From: Peribacillus sp. Bi96
GTDB taxonomy: Bacteria > Bacillota > Bacilli > Bacillales > DSM-1321
DNA: 64,000 nt
NCBI RefSeq assembly: GCF_918698115.1
Contig: NZ_CAKKLV010000004.1
Span: 62,001-126,000 of the forward strand
Direction of reading: 5' to 3'
The translations under genes were made by a program, and so were the position numbers. Below are positions 7,584 through 18,106 of this stretch, piece by piece. The notes under the pieces were generated by a model. It had not been told where the DNA came from. It ran no database searches and saw only the letters and a list, made by a program, of their open reading frames with translations. Positions within the stretch are counted from its first letter, which is position 1; the number at the start of each line of letters is the position of its first letter.

Positions 7584-9461
7584 ATGGAACTGAAAGATGT
7601 AAAAAACATAACCTTTCCTAAGCCTTCTTATGAAGAGTGGAAAGAAGCTGTGGAAGCCAGTTTAAAAGGTAAAAGTGTAGAAAAATTAAAAACGAATACA
7701 TATGAGGGCATCACTCTATATCCGCTCTATACAGAAAATACAGATTCGAAAAACAATGCAGCGGAATTGCCAGGATTCTTTCCTTTCACCCGCGGTACGT
7801 CTCCAGCGGGTTATTATGAAAAGCCTTGGCTTGTCGTCCAACCTGTAAGCGGTATCACAGCTGAAGAGGCAAATGATAAAATGCGTGCGTCATTCAAGCG
7901 CGGTCAAAATGTCGTGGCATACCCTGCGCGATTGCTCGCTGAGGGAGCAAGGGTTGAAAAATTGCTTAAGGATATCCCATTAAAGGAAATCCCGATTTTC
8001 ATTGACCTTAAGGGAAAACAAAAAGATTTATTCCCGCAATTTAAAGCTGTTGCAGAATCACAGAATGTCCAATTGACAGGAGTAGCTGCGGAAGATCCGA
8101 TTGCAGAATGGCTCATTTGCGGTCAGTTACCTGAAGATACGGACCAATATTTTGCAGAGTGGTTGAAAACGATCCAAGACTATCAAAAGGTAGGTCCAGA
8201 TTTAAAAACCATCCTGATTAATACGTCTGTATACCATAATGGAGGAGCTAACGCCGTACAAGAAATCGCGTACGGATTATCGGCAGCCGTCCAATATGTA
8301 TTGGAAGGGCAAAAACAAGGACTCTCAATTACTGAAGTTTCCGAAAGAATCGTTTTTTCTTTTGCAGTGGATTCCAACTACTTCATGTCAATCGCTAAAC
8401 TGCGGGCGGCCAGGAGGCTATGGGCCGGTCTATCTGAAGCCTTTGATACAGCTCCGGACTATTTTAAAATGGCCATACATGCCGTTACGTCCGAATTGAC
8501 AGAAACGCTATATGATAAACACGTCAACATTCTTCGGACCACCAACCAGGCATTCGCTGCCGCCATTGGAGGCATTCAATACCTTCAAATTCATCCATTT
8601 AATCACGCAAGTGGTGAATCTGATGATTTTTCAGAAAGAATTGCCCGCAGCACTCACCTGGTTTTAAAAGAAGAAACAAATATCACGTCGGTTGTCGATC
8701 CTGCAGGCGGTTCATGGTATGTTGAGCAATTAACGGATGAATTGGCTGAAAAGGCTTGGGCGAAATTCCTTGAAATCGATGAAGCAGGAGGGATCATCGA
8801 ACTGGTCAAGCAGGGCATCCTCCAGAAAGAAATAGCTGAAGTTTACCAAGGAAGAGTCCTTAATGCGGCATTTAGAAAAGAAAGTATCATCGGAACGAAT
8901 GTGTATCCGAATCCCTCGGATAAAATTAAAATTTCACCACAGGATAACGATCTTTCATATATGAAAGTGGTGAAGCCGGTTGATATTACGCCCATTATCC
9001 TGGATCGGGTATCGGTTCAGTTTGAACAGTTAAGACTGCGTAGTGAAACATATAAAGAAAGTAATGGAACGGCTCCGACGTTCGGAATGATTAATTTGAA
9101 AGACCTTAAATCCTATAAACCTCGCGCTGATTTTGTTAAGGGGCTGGGTGCAGCAGGTGGCATTGAAACAGTAGGGAGTAAAGGTTGTCAATCGATCACT
9201 GAAGCAGTCGATTTTGTTGCTGCGACCAATCTTCCCATCTATTGTGTTTGTGGAAGTGATGAAGACTACTCCGAATTAGCGGCGAACATCATGAAAGAAA
9301 TTAAAAAGAAATTTCCTTCAATCAATATTTATATTGCTGGCAAGCAGCAGGAAGAACTGGAAATGACGCTAAGTGAGGCCGGTGTCAAAGATTTTATTCA
9401 TGTTAAAACGAATGCTATAGCCATTTTAAGAGAGCTATTGCATGAGCTAGGGGTGAACTGA
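7584..9461 (+). CDS. mutA: Methylmalonyl-CoA mutase small (beta) subunit
   Basis: The non-catalytic partner of the adenosylcobalamin-dependent mutase that interconverts methylmalonyl-CoA and succinyl-CoA. The 625-residue protein has the mutase barrel fold regions ([12 protein letters not shown] near the N terminus, a [19 protein letters not shown] stretch mid-protein). Its C-terminal flavodoxin-like domain lacks the DxHxxG cobalamin ligand motif, as expected for the small subunit. ATG 7584 has only a weak ribosome site in a structured leader. The gene is first in a three-gene operon with mutB and meaB, 1 base from mutB. Confidence 0.92.
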   Translation: MELKDVKNITFPKPSYEEWKEAVEASLKGKSVEKLKTNTYEGITLYPLYTENTDSKNNAAELPGFFPFTRGTSPAGYYEKPWLVVQPVSGITAEEANDKMRASFKRGQNVVAYPARLLAEGARVEKLLKDIPLKEIPIFIDLKGKQKDLFPQFKAVAESQNVQLTGVAAEDPIAEWLICGQLPEDTDQYFAEWLKTIQDYQKVGPDLKTILINTSVYHNGGANAVQEIAYGLSAAVQYVLEGQKQGLSITEVSERIVFSFAVDSNYFMSIAKLRAARRLWAGLSEAFDTAPDYFKMAIHAVTSELTETLYDKHVNILRTTNQAFAAAIGGIQYLQIHPFNHASGESDDFSERIARSTHLVLKEETNITSVVDPAGGSWYVEQLTDELAEKAWAKFLEIDEAGGIIELVKQGILQKEIAEVYQGRVLNAAFRKESIIGTNVYPNPSDKIKISPQDNDLSYMKVVKPVDITPIILDRVSVQFEQLRLRSETYKESNGTAPTFGMINLKDLKSYKPRADFVKGLGAAGGIETVGSKGCQSITEAVDFVAATNLPIYCVCGSDEDYSELAANIMKEIKKKFPSINIYIAGKQQEELEMTLSEAGVKDFIHVKTNAIAILRELLHELGVN

Positions 9462-9462
9462 A

Positions 9463-11655
9463 ATGAAAAAACCGAATTTTTCTACTATTAATCCTGCCAA
9501 GACTGAGACTAAAGGGACGGTAGAAGCTTGGAAAAAAGAAGCTGCCAAGGCTGTTGGGCTTAATATTGATGATCTCCTATTTGAAACGAATGAACAAATA
9601 AAAATCAAGCCGCTTTACGTTAAAGAAGATAATCACGAATTGGAACATATGGAAAGTGTACCAGGCATCGCTCCGTTTACAAGAGGCCCCTATCCTTCGA
9701 TGTATGTCAATCGTCCTTGGACGGTACGTCAGTATGCAGGTTTTTCGACTGCTGAGGAATCCAATGCGTTTTACAGACGTAACTTGGCTATGGGGCAGAA
9801 GGGGCTTTCAGTTGCCTTTGATTTAGCTACACACCGTGGTTATGACTCCGATCACCCGCGCGTTGTCGGTGATGTGGGAAAAGCGGGAGTAGCCATTGAT
9901 TCCATCCTTGACATGAAGATTCTGTTCGACGGAATCCCGCTAGATCAAATGTCAGTGTCAATGACGATGAATGGTGCAGTATTACCCATTCTGGCATTTT
10001 ATATCGTGACAGCTGAAGAGCAAGGCGTTACACAGGATAAGCTCTCAGGTACGATTCAAAATGATATCTTAAAGGAATATATGGTTCGGAATACGTATAT
10101 CTATCCGCCAGAAATGTCCATGAAAATCATAGCAGATATTTTCGAGTATACATCCAAATACATGCCCAAATTCAATTCCATTTCCATCTCTGGTTATCAT
10201 CTGCAAGAAGCGGGTGCACCGGCGGATATTGAACTAGCCTATACGTTGGCTGATGGTCTTGAGTATGCACGTACAGGCATGAAAGCAGGCATTGATATCG
10301 ATAAGTTTGCACCACGACTGTCATTCTTCTGGGCTGTAGGATTGAACTATTTCATGGAAGTGGCGAAGATGAGGGCAGCTCGTTTCATTTGGTCAAAACT
10401 GATGAAACAATTCGAACCGAAAAATAAGAAAGCAATGGCATTAAGGACTCATTCCCAAACCTCAGGCTGGAGCCTCTCCGAGCAGGATCCGTTTAACAAT
10501 GTCGCACGGACTTTGATTGAAGCACATGCTGCGGCGCTTGGGCATACACAATCCTTGCATACGAACGCACTGGATGAGGCTATTGCACTGCCAACTGATT
10601 TCTCGGCCCGCATTGCCCGTAACACACAGCTTTATTTGCAGGAGGAGACGGGAATTACAAAGGTCATCGATCCATGGGCTGGATCATACTATGTAGAATC
10701 GCTCACGAATGAACTAATAGAACGTGCTTGGTCTCACATAGAAGAAATCGAGGGGCTTGGAGGGATGGCAAAGGCAATTGAAACCGGCCTTCCAAAAATG
10801 CGAATCGAGGAAGCGGCAGCAAAACGTCAGGCGAAAATCGATTCTCAAGAGGAAACGATCGTCGGCGTCAATAAATATCGTTTGAAAAAAGAAGATCCGA
10901 TTGAAATACTGGAAATTGATAATACCGCAGTTCGTGAGAGCCAGCTTAAGCGGTTGAGTGAATTAAAAGCGAAACGGGATCAGGCAAAGGTGGATGAAGC
11001 ACTTCAAGAACTATCCATGGCTGCTAGAACAGGTGAGGGTAACCTGCTTGAGTTGGCTGTACAGGCTGCTAGAGTACGGGTATCACTAGGGGAAATCTCT
11101 GATGCAATCGAAGAAGTGGCTGGACGTCACAAAGCAACGATCCGTTCTATCAGCGGTGTGTATAGCTCCGCATACTCTAAAGAAGCAGAAATCGAGGAAG
11201 TCGTCCGAATGACGGAAGAGTTCCTTGAAAATGAAGGAAGAAGACCGCGTTTGTTAATGGCTAAAATGGGTCAGGACGGTCATGATCGTGGAGCTAAAGT
11301 AGTAGGAACGGGGTTTGCGGATTTAGGCTATGATGTCGATATCGGTCCATTATTCCAAACACCAGAGGAAACGGCCTTACAGGCCGTGGAAAATGATGTG
11401 CATGTAGTCGGCATGAGTTCACTTGCTGCAGGCCATAAAACATTGTTGCCGCAGCTTATGGCGGAGTTGAAAAAATTGGGTCGTGAAGACATTATCGTGA
11501 TCGTCGGCGGTGTCATCCCTGCACAGGATTATGATTACTTGATGGAAAATGGCGCTTCCGCCATTTTTGGACCTGGTACAGTCATTCCGCAGGCAGCGAA
11601 AAAAGTGCTTCAGGAAATATACAATCGCCTCGGTTATGAGGAAGTGGCCCAATAA
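9463..11655 (+). CDS. mutB: Methylmalonyl-CoA mutase large (alpha, catalytic) subunit
   Basis: The catalytic, B12-binding subunit, which converts (R)-methylmalonyl-CoA to succinyl-CoA so that propionyl units can enter the citric acid cycle. At 730 residues it has the family length. The substrate barrel shows [20 protein letters not shown] near residue 68 and [16 protein letters not shown] sequence mid-protein. The C-terminal cobalamin domain carries MGQDGHDRG at about residues 602-610, in which His is the lower axial cobalt ligand. The stop codon overlaps the meaB start (TAATG), indicating translational coupling with the chaperone gene. Confidence 0.96.
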   Translation: MKKPNFSTINPAKTETKGTVEAWKKEAAKAVGLNIDDLLFETNEQIKIKPLYVKEDNHELEHMESVPGIAPFTRGPYPSMYVNRPWTVRQYAGFSTAEESNAFYRRNLAMGQKGLSVAFDLATHRGYDSDHPRVVGDVGKAGVAIDSILDMKILFDGIPLDQMSVSMTMNGAVLPILAFYIVTAEEQGVTQDKLSGTIQNDILKEYMVRNTYIYPPEMSMKIIADIFEYTSKYMPKFNSISISGYHLQEAGAPADIELAYTLADGLEYARTGMKAGIDIDKFAPRLSFFWAVGLNYFMEVAKMRAARFIWSKLMKQFEPKNKKAMALRTHSQTSGWSLSEQDPFNNVARTLIEAHAAALGHTQSLHTNALDEAIALPTDFSARIARNTQLYLQEETGITKVIDPWAGSYYVESLTNELIERAWSHIEEIEGLGGMAKAIETGLPKMRIEEAAAKRQAKIDSQEETIVGVNKYRLKKEDPIEILEIDNTAVRESQLKRLSELKAKRDQAKVDEALQELSMAARTGEGNLLELAVQAARVRVSLGEISDAIEEVAGRHKATIRSISGVYSSAYSKEAEIEEVVRMTEEFLENEGRRPRLLMAKMGQDGHDRGAKVVGTGFADLGYDVDIGPLFQTPEETALQAVENDVHVVGMSSLAAGHKTLLPQLMAELKKLGREDIIVIVGGVIPAQDYDYLMENGASAIFGPGTVIPQAAKKVLQEIYNRLGYEEVAQ

Positions 11656-12782
11656 TGAGTGAAGACAAGAAGCCGGAATGGGTCGATCTTAACAATCAGG
11701 AAGGTTTTGCTTCATCATTAAAACCAGGTGTGGAATTAGAAGCCAGCCATAACAAAGCTTCAAAAAGTAAATTCGTCAAAAAACAAAATGTAACCATACC
11801 GATCCAAGAACTTAAAGAGGGAATCATAAAAGGGGATAGGGCCAGGCTGGCTAAAGGGATTACACTGCTTGAAAGCAATGCTCCACACCACTTTGATCAT
11901 GCGCAGGAATTATTGCACTCTATCCTTCCACATACAGGGAATTCGATTCGAATCGGGATTTCCGGAGTGCCCGGTGCCGGAAAAAGTACGTTTATAGAGA
12001 CGTTTGGAACCTACTTATGTGACAGGGGCCATAAGGTTGCAGTTCTTGCGGTCGATCCAAGCTCTTCGGTCAATGGGGGAAGTATACTGGGCGATAAGAC
12101 GAGGATGGAAGAGCTGGCGAGAAATCCAAATGCCTTCATTAGACCCTCGCCATCCGAAGGTACTTTAGGAGGAGTTCATCGCAAAACAAGGGAAACGATG
12201 TTGCTTTGTGAAGCGGCAGGATTTGATGTCATTCTGATTGAAACGGTTGGTGTCGGCCAAAGCGAAGCAATCGTGAGAAGCATGGTCGACTTCTTCATGC
12301 TCCTTGTCCTAACGGGTGCAGGGGATGAATTACAGGGAATGAAAAAAGGGATCATGGAACTTGTTGATGGAATTGTAGTCAATAAAGCGGATGGCGAGAA
12401 TATTCCGCTTGCAATTCGTACAAAGTCCGAATATAGCAGAATCTTGCACTTCCTTCAGCCAGCAACTAAGGGATGGGCGGGAAAGGCCTATACTTGCTCT
12501 GCCATAACCGGTAAAGGAATTCCTGAGCTTTGGGATGCATTAAATGAATTTTCCGTTATGACCAAGGGATCGGGTGTTTTCCAAGAACGGAGAAGAATGC
12601 AATCAAAGGAATGGCTGTATTCGTTAATGGATCACCAGCTTAAAGCGATGTTCTATAAAAATGAAACCGTCAAAGGTCTGCTCCCTATACTCGAGAATCA
12701 AGTGATGTCAGGGAATAAAACGGTCACTGCTGCTGTTAAGCAGGTCTTTCAATCTTTTAAGGATACCTTTAAAACAGATTAA
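11655..12782 (+). CDS. meaB: MeaB, G-protein chaperone of methylmalonyl-CoA mutase
   Basis: A P-loop GTPase that protects and reloads the adenosylcobalamin cofactor of the mutase (MeaB/ArgK family). The Walker A motif GVPGAGKST is near residue 107, with AVDPSS, ETVGVGQSE and NKAD GTP-binding motifs after it. At 375 residues it is slightly longer than many homologues because of a charged N-terminal extension of about 50 residues. ATG 11655 overlaps the mutB stop. It is the last gene of the operon, and its presence supports a working B12-dependent mutase. Confidence 0.94.
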   Translation: MSEDKKPEWVDLNNQEGFASSLKPGVELEASHNKASKSKFVKKQNVTIPIQELKEGIIKGDRARLAKGITLLESNAPHHFDHAQELLHSILPHTGNSIRIGISGVPGAGKSTFIETFGTYLCDRGHKVAVLAVDPSSSVNGGSILGDKTRMEELARNPNAFIRPSPSEGTLGGVHRKTRETMLLCEAAGFDVILIETVGVGQSEAIVRSMVDFFMLLVLTGAGDELQGMKKGIMELVDGIVVNKADGENIPLAIRTKSEYSRILHFLQPATKGWAGKAYTCSAITGKGIPELWDALNEFSVMTKGSGVFQERRRMQSKEWLYSLMDHQLKAMFYKNETVKGLLPILENQVMSGNKTVTAAVKQVFQSFKDTFKTD

Positions 12783-12789
12783 AAAAGAA

Positions 12790-12826
12790 AAGGATGGGGC
12801 ATGCTTCTCACGCATGCCCCATCCTT
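12790..12826. terminator. Perfect 15-bp hairpin after meaB
   Basis: AAGGATGGGGCATGC at 12790-12804 pairs perfectly with GCATGCCCCATCCTT at 12812-12826. On the + strand no T-run follows; on the - strand the stem is followed by TTTCTTTTTT. It probably protects or ends the mut transcript, but its tail is oriented for - strand termination although no - strand gene lies upstream. Confidence 0.65.
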
Positions 12827-12993
12827 CATTATGAAGTGAAGTCTCCTTGTTGTTACATATGTAATTCCCGCATTCATCTCGTTTTAAACTTGTTGGGAAA
12901 CCTTTATGCAGAATTAGCAGGTAAATTTATTGAATCACGATGGGGCAATTGTTATGATAGGATTGAAGAGAAAACTTGGAAGGAGCATAAACC

Positions 12994-13431
12994 ATGAATA
13001 TGGATTTTAATTTTTTAATGAACGACGTAGTCAAACAAGCTCGCGATGAAATTAAGACTGCTGGATATACAGAATTAACTACTCCCGAGGAAGTAGAAGA
13101 AGTATTTGCACAAAAAGGAACTACACTTGTAATGGTCAACTCCGTTTGTGGCTGCGCCGGAGGAATCGCTAGACCGGCAGCGGCTCATGCGATTCATAAT
13201 GATAAACGCCCAGATCAGCTTGTAACGGTTTTTGCAGGGCAAGATAAAGAGGCAACGGAGAAAGCTCGTGATTATTTCGAAGGATATCCGCCGTCATCTC
13301 CATCATTTGCTTTACTGAAGGATGGCAAAATCATCACGATGATAGAACGCCATGAGATTGAAGGGCATCACCCGATGTCCGTAGTTGAAAAATTGCAAAA
13401 CTACTTCGATGAATATTGCGAAGAAGTATAA
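12994..13431 (+). CDS. brxB: Bacilliredoxin of the BrxA/BrxB family (YqiW)
   Basis: A small cytosolic thiol protein that removes bacillithiol from oxidised protein cysteines. The 145-residue length equals B. subtilis YqiW. The family's CGC active site is at residues 52-54 (NSVCGCAGG). AAGGAG precedes ATG 12994 by 9 bases. It is monocistronic, between the hairpin after meaB and its own terminator, as expected for the yqiW position in the conserved order. Confidence 0.93.
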   Translation: MNMDFNFLMNDVVKQARDEIKTAGYTELTTPEEVEEVFAQKGTTLVMVNSVCGCAGGIARPAAAHAIHNDKRPDQLVTVFAGQDKEATEKARDYFEGYPPSSPSFALLKDGKIITMIERHEIEGHHPMSVVEKLQNYFDEYCEEV

Positions 13432-13449
13432 GTCATTTTGCTATTAGGT

Positions 13450-13482
13450 AAAAAACCCGTCCAATAGGCGGGTTTTTTTTAT
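13450..13482 (+). terminator. Terminator of brxB
   Basis: AAAAACCCGTCC and GGCGGGTTTT form a GC-rich stem around AATA, followed by eight T. Confidence 0.85.
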
Positions 13483-13662
13483 TCAACAATTTGCATAAAT
13501 AAGGAACGTTTAGGAAAGAAGAAAGATAAGGGAACCATATATATTCGCTTTGAAGTGAACGTGCGAGTCTCAAAAATAAACTATGTTAATATTCTGAAAA
13601 GTGAATCTATTATTTACGTTATTGAATAATTATTAGAGTGTGTTAAAATACACATTAGTGTA

Positions 13663-13679
13663 TGAATATTAGTTATTCA
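13663..13679 (+). promoter_or_regulatory. ARG-box-like palindrome upstream of artP
   Basis: TGAATATTAGTTATTCA is a 17-base near-palindrome like the operators of the arginine repressor AhrC/ArgR. A further half site, TTGAATAATTA, lies at 13623-13633. Their position 75-130 bases ahead of artP fits arginine control of the transporter. The 13483-13752 gap is otherwise AT-rich without a gene. Confidence 0.4.
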
Positions 13680-13752
13680 AATTAATTGATATTTTAACCT
13701 ATACCAAATTTAATAACAAGAGAATTGAAAATATCATTTTGGAGGAATAATT

Positions 13753-14568
13753 ATGAAGTTGAAAAAGCAGTTAGCATTGTTGCTTACTTCTGTTTTATTA
13801 GTAGGTATTTTAGCGGCATGCGGTACATCAGAGAAAGAAGATAAAAACACAGCTGGCAATGAAGACAAAGATAAAAAGGTCCTTGTAATGGGAACATCTG
13901 CGGATTATCCACCGTTTGAATTTGTTGAAACATCTAAAAGCGATGAAATTAAAGGATTTGACATTGATATCGCTAAGGCAATCGGTAAAAAATTAGGTTA
14001 TGAGGTTCAAGTGAAGGACATCGACTTTAATAGTCTTGTTCCGGCGCTAGAAAACAAATCCGTCGATTTTGTTATCTCTGGAATGACACCTACAGAAAAA
14101 CGTGAGCAATCCGTTGATTTCAGTGATATTTACTATACAGCTAAAAACATGATCATTACGACACAGGACAGTAAAATCAAAACTGTTGAAGATTTAAAAG
14201 GGAAAACGGTAGGCGTACAGCTAGCATCCATTCAGGAAACATTGGCAACCGACTTGAATAAAAGCAAAGATCTCGGGATGAAAATTGAAAAACGGAATCG
14301 TATTCCTGAGGTTGTTCAAGAAATGTCTACAGGACGTTTTGACGCCGTGATCATGGAAGATACCGTGGCAAAAGGCTATTTAAAAGACAATAAAGATTTG
14401 GTTGGCTATTTAATCAAATCTGGTGAAGAAGATGCCGGCTCGGCAATCGCTTTCCAAAAAGGAAGCAAGTTAACTGATGAATTCAATGCCGAATTGAAAA
14501 AAATGTTAGAAAATGGTGAAATGGAAAAATTAATTCTAAAATGGTTCGGTGACAGCGAATCTAAATAA
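13753..14568 (+). CDS. artP: Amino-acid (arginine-type) ABC transporter substrate-binding lipoprotein
   Basis: The extracellular binding protein of a polar amino acid importer, probably arginine. A lipoprotein signal peptide ends in LAACG, with lipidated Cys at residue 23. An acidic linker is followed by a bacterial solute-binding family 3 domain (SADYPPFEFVE, then GFDIDIAKAIGKKLGY). Length is 271 residues. GGAGG is well placed before ATG 13753. It begins the artP-artQ-artR operon, collinear with B. subtilis. Substrate assignment rests on synteny and the ARG-box-like site, not on binding residues. Confidence 0.9.
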   Translation: MKLKKQLALLLTSVLLVGILAACGTSEKEDKNTAGNEDKDKKVLVMGTSADYPPFEFVETSKSDEIKGFDIDIAKAIGKKLGYEVQVKDIDFNSLVPALENKSVDFVISGMTPTEKREQSVDFSDIYYTAKNMIITTQDSKIKTVEDLKGKTVGVQLASIQETLATDLNKSKDLGMKIEKRNRIPEVVQEMSTGRFDAVIMEDTVAKGYLKDNKDLVGYLIKSGEEDAGSAIAFQKGSKLTDEFNAELKKMLENGEMEKLILKWFGDSESK

Positions 14569-14582
14569 TACAGAGAGATGAA

Positions 14583-14630
14583 AAGCGTTCAGAAGTGTTT
14601 TAATATGCCTTCTGAGCGTTTTTCCGCGCT
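14583..14630 (+). terminator. Attenuating hairpin between artP and artQ
   Basis: AGCGTTCAGAAG pairs with CTTCTGAGCGTT (with G-T pairs) and is followed by TTTTT. It would let binding protein mRNA exceed that of the permease and ATPase, a common arrangement in such operons. Confidence 0.65.
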
Positions 14631-14695
14631 TTATTGTTTGTAGAATGAAGCAGGAAGGCCTAGGATAACGGCTTTCATAAGAGAGGATGAATGGA

Positions 14696-15355
14696 GTGAA
14701 TCTGGAATTTGAAAGGATTATACCTTCCCTACCATATATCCTGGAGGGAATACCGACTACATTAAAGGTTGTAGCGGTTGCGGCTGTAATCGGTTTTGTT
14801 TTGGGAATATTTTTATCTATACTTAAAATCAGCAGAATTAAGCCATTGAATTGGATTGCTGACTTTTATACTTCCATTTTTCGCGGTACCCCTTTAGTAC
14901 TGCAATTAATGCTAATTTATTTTGGTTCGCCGCAAATATTGGGGATTCAAATCGAAGCATTCGAAGCCGCATTTTTAGCATTCGGCCTGAACTCTGCCGC
15001 ATACATCTCTGAGATTATCAGGGGAGGGATTTTAGCGGTCGATAAAGGACAACGTGAGGCTGCGCTTGCGCTTGGGGTTCCCTATTCAGGGATGATGCTC
15101 AATATCATCCTTCCGCAGGCCATCAAGAATATCCTGCCGTCCCTTGTGAACGAATTGATTTCCTTAACGAAGGAATCAGCCGTCGTCACAATTATTGGAT
15201 TGGGGGATATCATGCGCCGTTCGTATATTGTCGGCGGTGAGACATATAAATTCTTCGAGCCGATTTTATTTGCCGGTCTCATTTATTATGTGATGGTTAT
15301 GGTTCTTACCATCTTGGGCAAAGTGATTGAAAGGAGAATGAGACGCAGTGATTAA
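14696..15355 (+). CDS. artQ: Amino-acid ABC transporter permease
   Basis: The membrane subunit of the arginine-type importer. It is a HisM/GlnP family permease with about five transmembrane segments and the EAA loop ([22 protein letters not shown] near residues 125-145) that contacts the ATPase. I prefer GTG 14696, nine bases after GAGAGG, giving [13 protein letters not shown]. The in-frame ATG 14687 overlaps the ribosome site. It overlaps the start of artR by eight bases. Confidence 0.92.
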   Translation: MNLEFERIIPSLPYILEGIPTTLKVVAVAAVIGFVLGIFLSILKISRIKPLNWIADFYTSIFRGTPLVLQLMLIYFGSPQILGIQIEAFEAAFLAFGLNSAAYISEIIRGGILAVDKGQREAALALGVPYSGMMLNIILPQAIKNILPSLVNELISLTKESAVVTIIGLGDIMRRSYIVGGETYKFFEPILFAGLIYYVMVMVLTILGKVIERRMRRSD

Positions 15356-16070
15356 AATTGATGAACTCAAAAAAAATTATGGTAAGCTCGAGGTTTTAAA
15401 AGGAATCAGCACCGAGATAGGACAGGGTGAAGTGTTAGCCATTATCGGTCCATCCGGTTCGGGAAAGTCAACTTTCCTGCGTTGCATCAATCTGCTGGAA
15501 ACTCCAACTGATGGTCAAATTTGGTTTAAAGATCAAATGATCACTGGAAAAAAGACGAACATCATGAAAGTGCGTGAAAATGTCGGAATGGTATTTCAAC
15601 ATTTTCATTTATTTCCTCATAAAACCGTGCTGGAGAATCTGACATATGCACCCATGAAGGTGAAAAAATTATCAAAGGCCGAGGCAGTGAAGCAAGCTCG
15701 TGAGCTCTTGACTAAAGTCGGTTTGGCCGATAAAGAATCGTCTTATCCAAACCGTCTATCAGGCGGACAAAAACAAAGGGTCGCCATTGCACGGGCATTG
15801 GCAATGAATCCGGAAGTCATGCTGTTCGATGAGCCGACTTCAGCGCTAGACCCCGAGATGGTAAAAGAAGTACTAGATGTCATGAAGTCACTGGCACATA
15901 CAGGGATGACCATGTTGATCGTAACGCACGAAATGGGATTCGCTAAAGAAGTGGCAGATCGTGTACTATTCTTGGACCAGGGCCTGCTCGTTGAGGAAAG
16001 TGCTCCGGAAGAATTCTTTTCCAATCCGAAAAGCCAGCGTGCAAAAGACTTCTTGGAAAAAGTTTTATAA
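15348..16070 (+). CDS. artR: Amino-acid ABC transporter ATP-binding protein
   Basis: The cytosolic ATPase driving the ArtPQR importer. It shows Walker [10 protein letters not shown] near residue 31, a Q-loop ([10 protein letters not shown]), the signature LSGGQKQR and Walker [13 protein letters not shown], then the switch His in IVTHEM. Length is 240 residues, standard for polar amino acid ATPases. It starts at GTG 15348, overlapping the artQ stop, which implies coupled translation. Confidence 0.94.
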   Translation: MIKIDELKKNYGKLEVLKGISTEIGQGEVLAIIGPSGSGKSTFLRCINLLETPTDGQIWFKDQMITGKKTNIMKVRENVGMVFQHFHLFPHKTVLENLTYAPMKVKKLSKAEAVKQARELLTKVGLADKESSYPNRLSGGQKQRVAIARALAMNPEVMLFDEPTSALDPEMVKEVLDVMKSLAHTGMTMLIVTHEMGFAKEVADRVLFLDQGLLVEESAPEEFFSNPKSQRAKDFLEKVL

Positions 16071-16095
16071 GCCGAGGCATATACTATATAATAAT

Positions 16096-16127
16096 GAAAA
16101 AAAGGTAACGAAATAGTTACCTTTTTT
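16096..16127 (+). terminator. Terminator of artPQR
   Basis: AAAAAAAGGTAAC and GTTACCTTTTTTT pair around GAAATA, with A and T tracts on both sides. Confidence 0.85.
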
Positions 16128-16263
16128 TATTTTATTCATATAATGTAACTTTCGGTGAATTTATGCTGAAAAATAAGGAAATTCATTAACAAAGGTCTGT
16201 AAAAATATCTGAAATCCTGATAGTATTATAATAGATAGTGAAAGAGCCAGGTGATACATAACA

Positions 16264-17253
16264 ATGTTTAAAATCGGATACAGAACGATTAAAACTGCTT
16301 TGGGGGCTACCTTGGCAATTATTATTGCACAAATGCTTAACCTGGAATATTTTTCGGCTGCGGGAATCATTACGATTTTATGCATTCAAGTTACAAAAAA
16401 GAAGTCGGTGTATGCCTCCTGGCACCGGTTTTTAGCTTGTTTGATCGCAATGGCCTATGCATCCCTATTGTTTCAGTTCATCGCGTTCCATCCGCTGATA
16501 ATAGGGTTGATCCTCTTGATTTTCATTCCGACGACAGTTGCCTTGAAGATTAATGAGGGGATCGTAACAAGCAGTGTAATCATCTTGCATCTATATGGGG
16601 CGGGTCACATCACTTTCGCTCTGCTGCTCAATGAAACGATATTAATTGCCGTTGGGGTTGGAGTGGCGCTTGTGATGAATCTGTACATGCCCAGCGTTGA
16701 TAAAAAATTGCTTGCCTATCAGGAAAGTATCGAAACTAACTTTAGTGTGATCTTGATGGGGATTGTCCGCTATTTAAGGGATAACGATCACACATGGGAT
16801 GGAAAGGAAATAACTGAAACGGCCAATCTTCTTAATCAAGCCAAAAGCCTTGCTTTCAGGGACGTGGAAAATCATTTTTTAAGGGAAGAAGACCTGTATT
16901 ACCATTATTTCAAAATGCGTGAAAAGCAATTTGAAATAATTGAGCGAATTCTTCCTCTAGTCACAAATATTCCGTTGGTCGTCAAGCAAAGCGGGATATT
17001 GGCTGATTTTATAGAAGATCTGGCAGAAAACGTCCATCCTCAAAATACGGCCATTCTTTATCTGAAAAAGCTTGAAAAAATGGAGCTGTTTTTTAGGGGA
17101 ATGGCACTTCCGCATACACGGGAAGAGTTTGAATCAAGGGCCGCATTACTGCAGCTCATGAAGGAAATGGAACGCTATTTATTGTTAAAGCATTCCTTCA
17201 AAGGATTGCCTAAGCAAGTCAATAATCGAATGAAAAAGAGGCACTTGGCTTAA
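16264..17253 (+). CDS. yqjA: YqjA, aromatic acid exporter family membrane protein
   Basis: A membrane protein of the ArAE_1/DUF939 type. The N-terminal half (about residues 1-145) is strongly hydrophobic with several transmembrane segments (ALGATLAIIIAQMLNL, IGLILLIFIPTTVAL). The C-terminal half is a charged soluble domain rich in Glu, Lys and Arg. Length (329) is close to B. subtilis YqjA and the position in the yqj order is the same. The substrate is unknown; the export role is a family-level suggestion. Confidence 0.85.
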   Translation: MFKIGYRTIKTALGATLAIIIAQMLNLEYFSAAGIITILCIQVTKKKSVYASWHRFLACLIAMAYASLLFQFIAFHPLIIGLILLIFIPTTVALKINEGIVTSSVIILHLYGAGHITFALLLNETILIAVGVGVALVMNLYMPSVDKKLLAYQESIETNFSVILMGIVRYLRDNDHTWDGKEITETANLLNQAKSLAFRDVENHFLREEDLYYHYFKMREKQFEIIERILPLVTNIPLVVKQSGILADFIEDLAENVHPQNTAILYLKKLEKMELFFRGMALPHTREEFESRAALLQLMKEMERYLLLKHSFKGLPKQVNNRMKKRHLA

Positions 17254-17284
17254 ACTAAGCAAAAAAGTAAAGGAATGGATGCGA

Positions 17285-17800
17285 ATGAAATGGATCCTTA
17301 CTTTAATGCTTATGCTATCTTTGTTGCCTCTACACGTACAAGCTCAACCTCATTCGGTTAAGCCTGGCGATCCTTTTATCATCATCAATAAAGCCAACAA
17401 TAAATTGGCTTTCATTGATGATAACGAGGTCAAGGAGATTTTGCCTGTCGGTACGGGAAAGAGTCAGGAATTGACACCAGAAGGGATTTTTACGGTCAAG
17501 GTCAAAGCGGTCAATCCCTATTATCGAAAAAAGAATATTCCGGGCGGCGATCCCAGGAACCCTTTGGGATCGAGGTGGATTGGATTTGACGCACGAAATA
17601 CCGATGGCAGGATTTATGGAATACATGGAACGAATCAGCCGTGGTCAGTGGGGAAATTCATTTCAAATGGCTGTGTACGGATGCATAAATCCGATGTAGA
17701 GCGATTGTACGAAGAAGTCCCTATCGGTACAAAGGTGTTAATCACCATATCGAAAGAGGATTTTAAGACCTTGGCAAAGAAAAACGGAGCGATAAAATAA
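17285..17800 (+). CDS. Secreted L,D-transpeptidase (YkuD family)
   Basis: A signal peptide (WILTLMLMLSLLPLHVQAQ) is followed by an ErfK/YbiS/YcfS/YnhG domain. The catalytic signature is HGTN followed by SNGCVRM, in which Cys is the nucleophile and His the base. Such enzymes make 3-3 peptidoglycan crosslinks or attach amino acids outside the membrane. There is no LysM domain; the mature protein is essentially the catalytic domain. ATG 17285 lies 10 bases after AAAGGA; ATG 17279, two codons earlier, is also possible. It follows yqjA closely and may share its transcript. Confidence 0.9.
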   Translation: MKWILTLMLMLSLLPLHVQAQPHSVKPGDPFIIINKANNKLAFIDDNEVKEILPVGTGKSQELTPEGIFTVKVKAVNPYYRKKNIPGGDPRNPLGSRWIGFDARNTDGRIYGIHGTNQPWSVGKFISNGCVRMHKSDVERLYEEVPIGTKVLITISKEDFKTLAKKNGAIK

Positions 17801-17827
17801 AAAGAGGGAAGCTTTTAGCTCCCCTCC
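17797..17827 (-). terminator. Terminator of prli42 (- strand)
   Basis: GAGGGAAGC and GCTCCCCTC form a stem with one mismatch. Reading on the - strand it is followed by TTTTTATTTT, so it best serves the - strand gene next to it. It may also mark the end of the L,D-transpeptidase transcript. Confidence 0.55.
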
Positions 17828-17842
17828 CCATTGTGATATCTA

Positions 17843-17938
17843 TTACAAAAGAAATGCGATACCTGATAATAGGGTCGTTAATAACATTGAGATAAGCATT
17901 AAATACACAACGATTTTTCTTATTTTTTTATTTCCCAT
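17843..17938 (-). CDS. prli42: Prli42-like stressosome-associated miniprotein
   Basis: A 31-residue ORF on the - strand beginning MGNKKIRKIVVYLMLISM and ending in LLSGIAFLL. It has a lysine/arginine-rich N terminus and one transmembrane helix, as in Listeria Prli42, which anchors the stressosome to the membrane and relays oxidative stress. A GAGGGAGAGAGC ribosome site sits 3-10 bases before the ATG and a - strand terminator follows, so it looks like a real gene. It lies between the L,D-transpeptidase gene and mce. Assignment is from recalled family sequence. Confidence 0.75.
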   Translation of the reverse strand: MGNKKIRKIVVYLMLISMLLTTLLSGIAFLL

Positions 17939-18106
17939 ATGCTCTCTCCCTCAAACAGATTAATTGATTTCATTTTAACTTGAACATTTAGGAGAAACAA
18001 GTAAAAGTATAATGTTCATATTATTTCGAATCTTAAAGGCTTTCATGCAAGAATAGAAGTATTTTAATAGAATCATTCAAGCATACATAACATGGGGGTT
18101 TAAAAG

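Noticed and set aside
11419..11652. Antisense ORF inside mutB, and similar long - strand frames inside core genes
   Set aside because: They mirror the codon bias of the true genes and have no start signals of their own.
12794..12997. 67-codon ORF starting in the hairpin after meaB
   Set aside because: It begins inside the hairpin, has no ribosome site and no coding-like composition, and ends at the brxB start.
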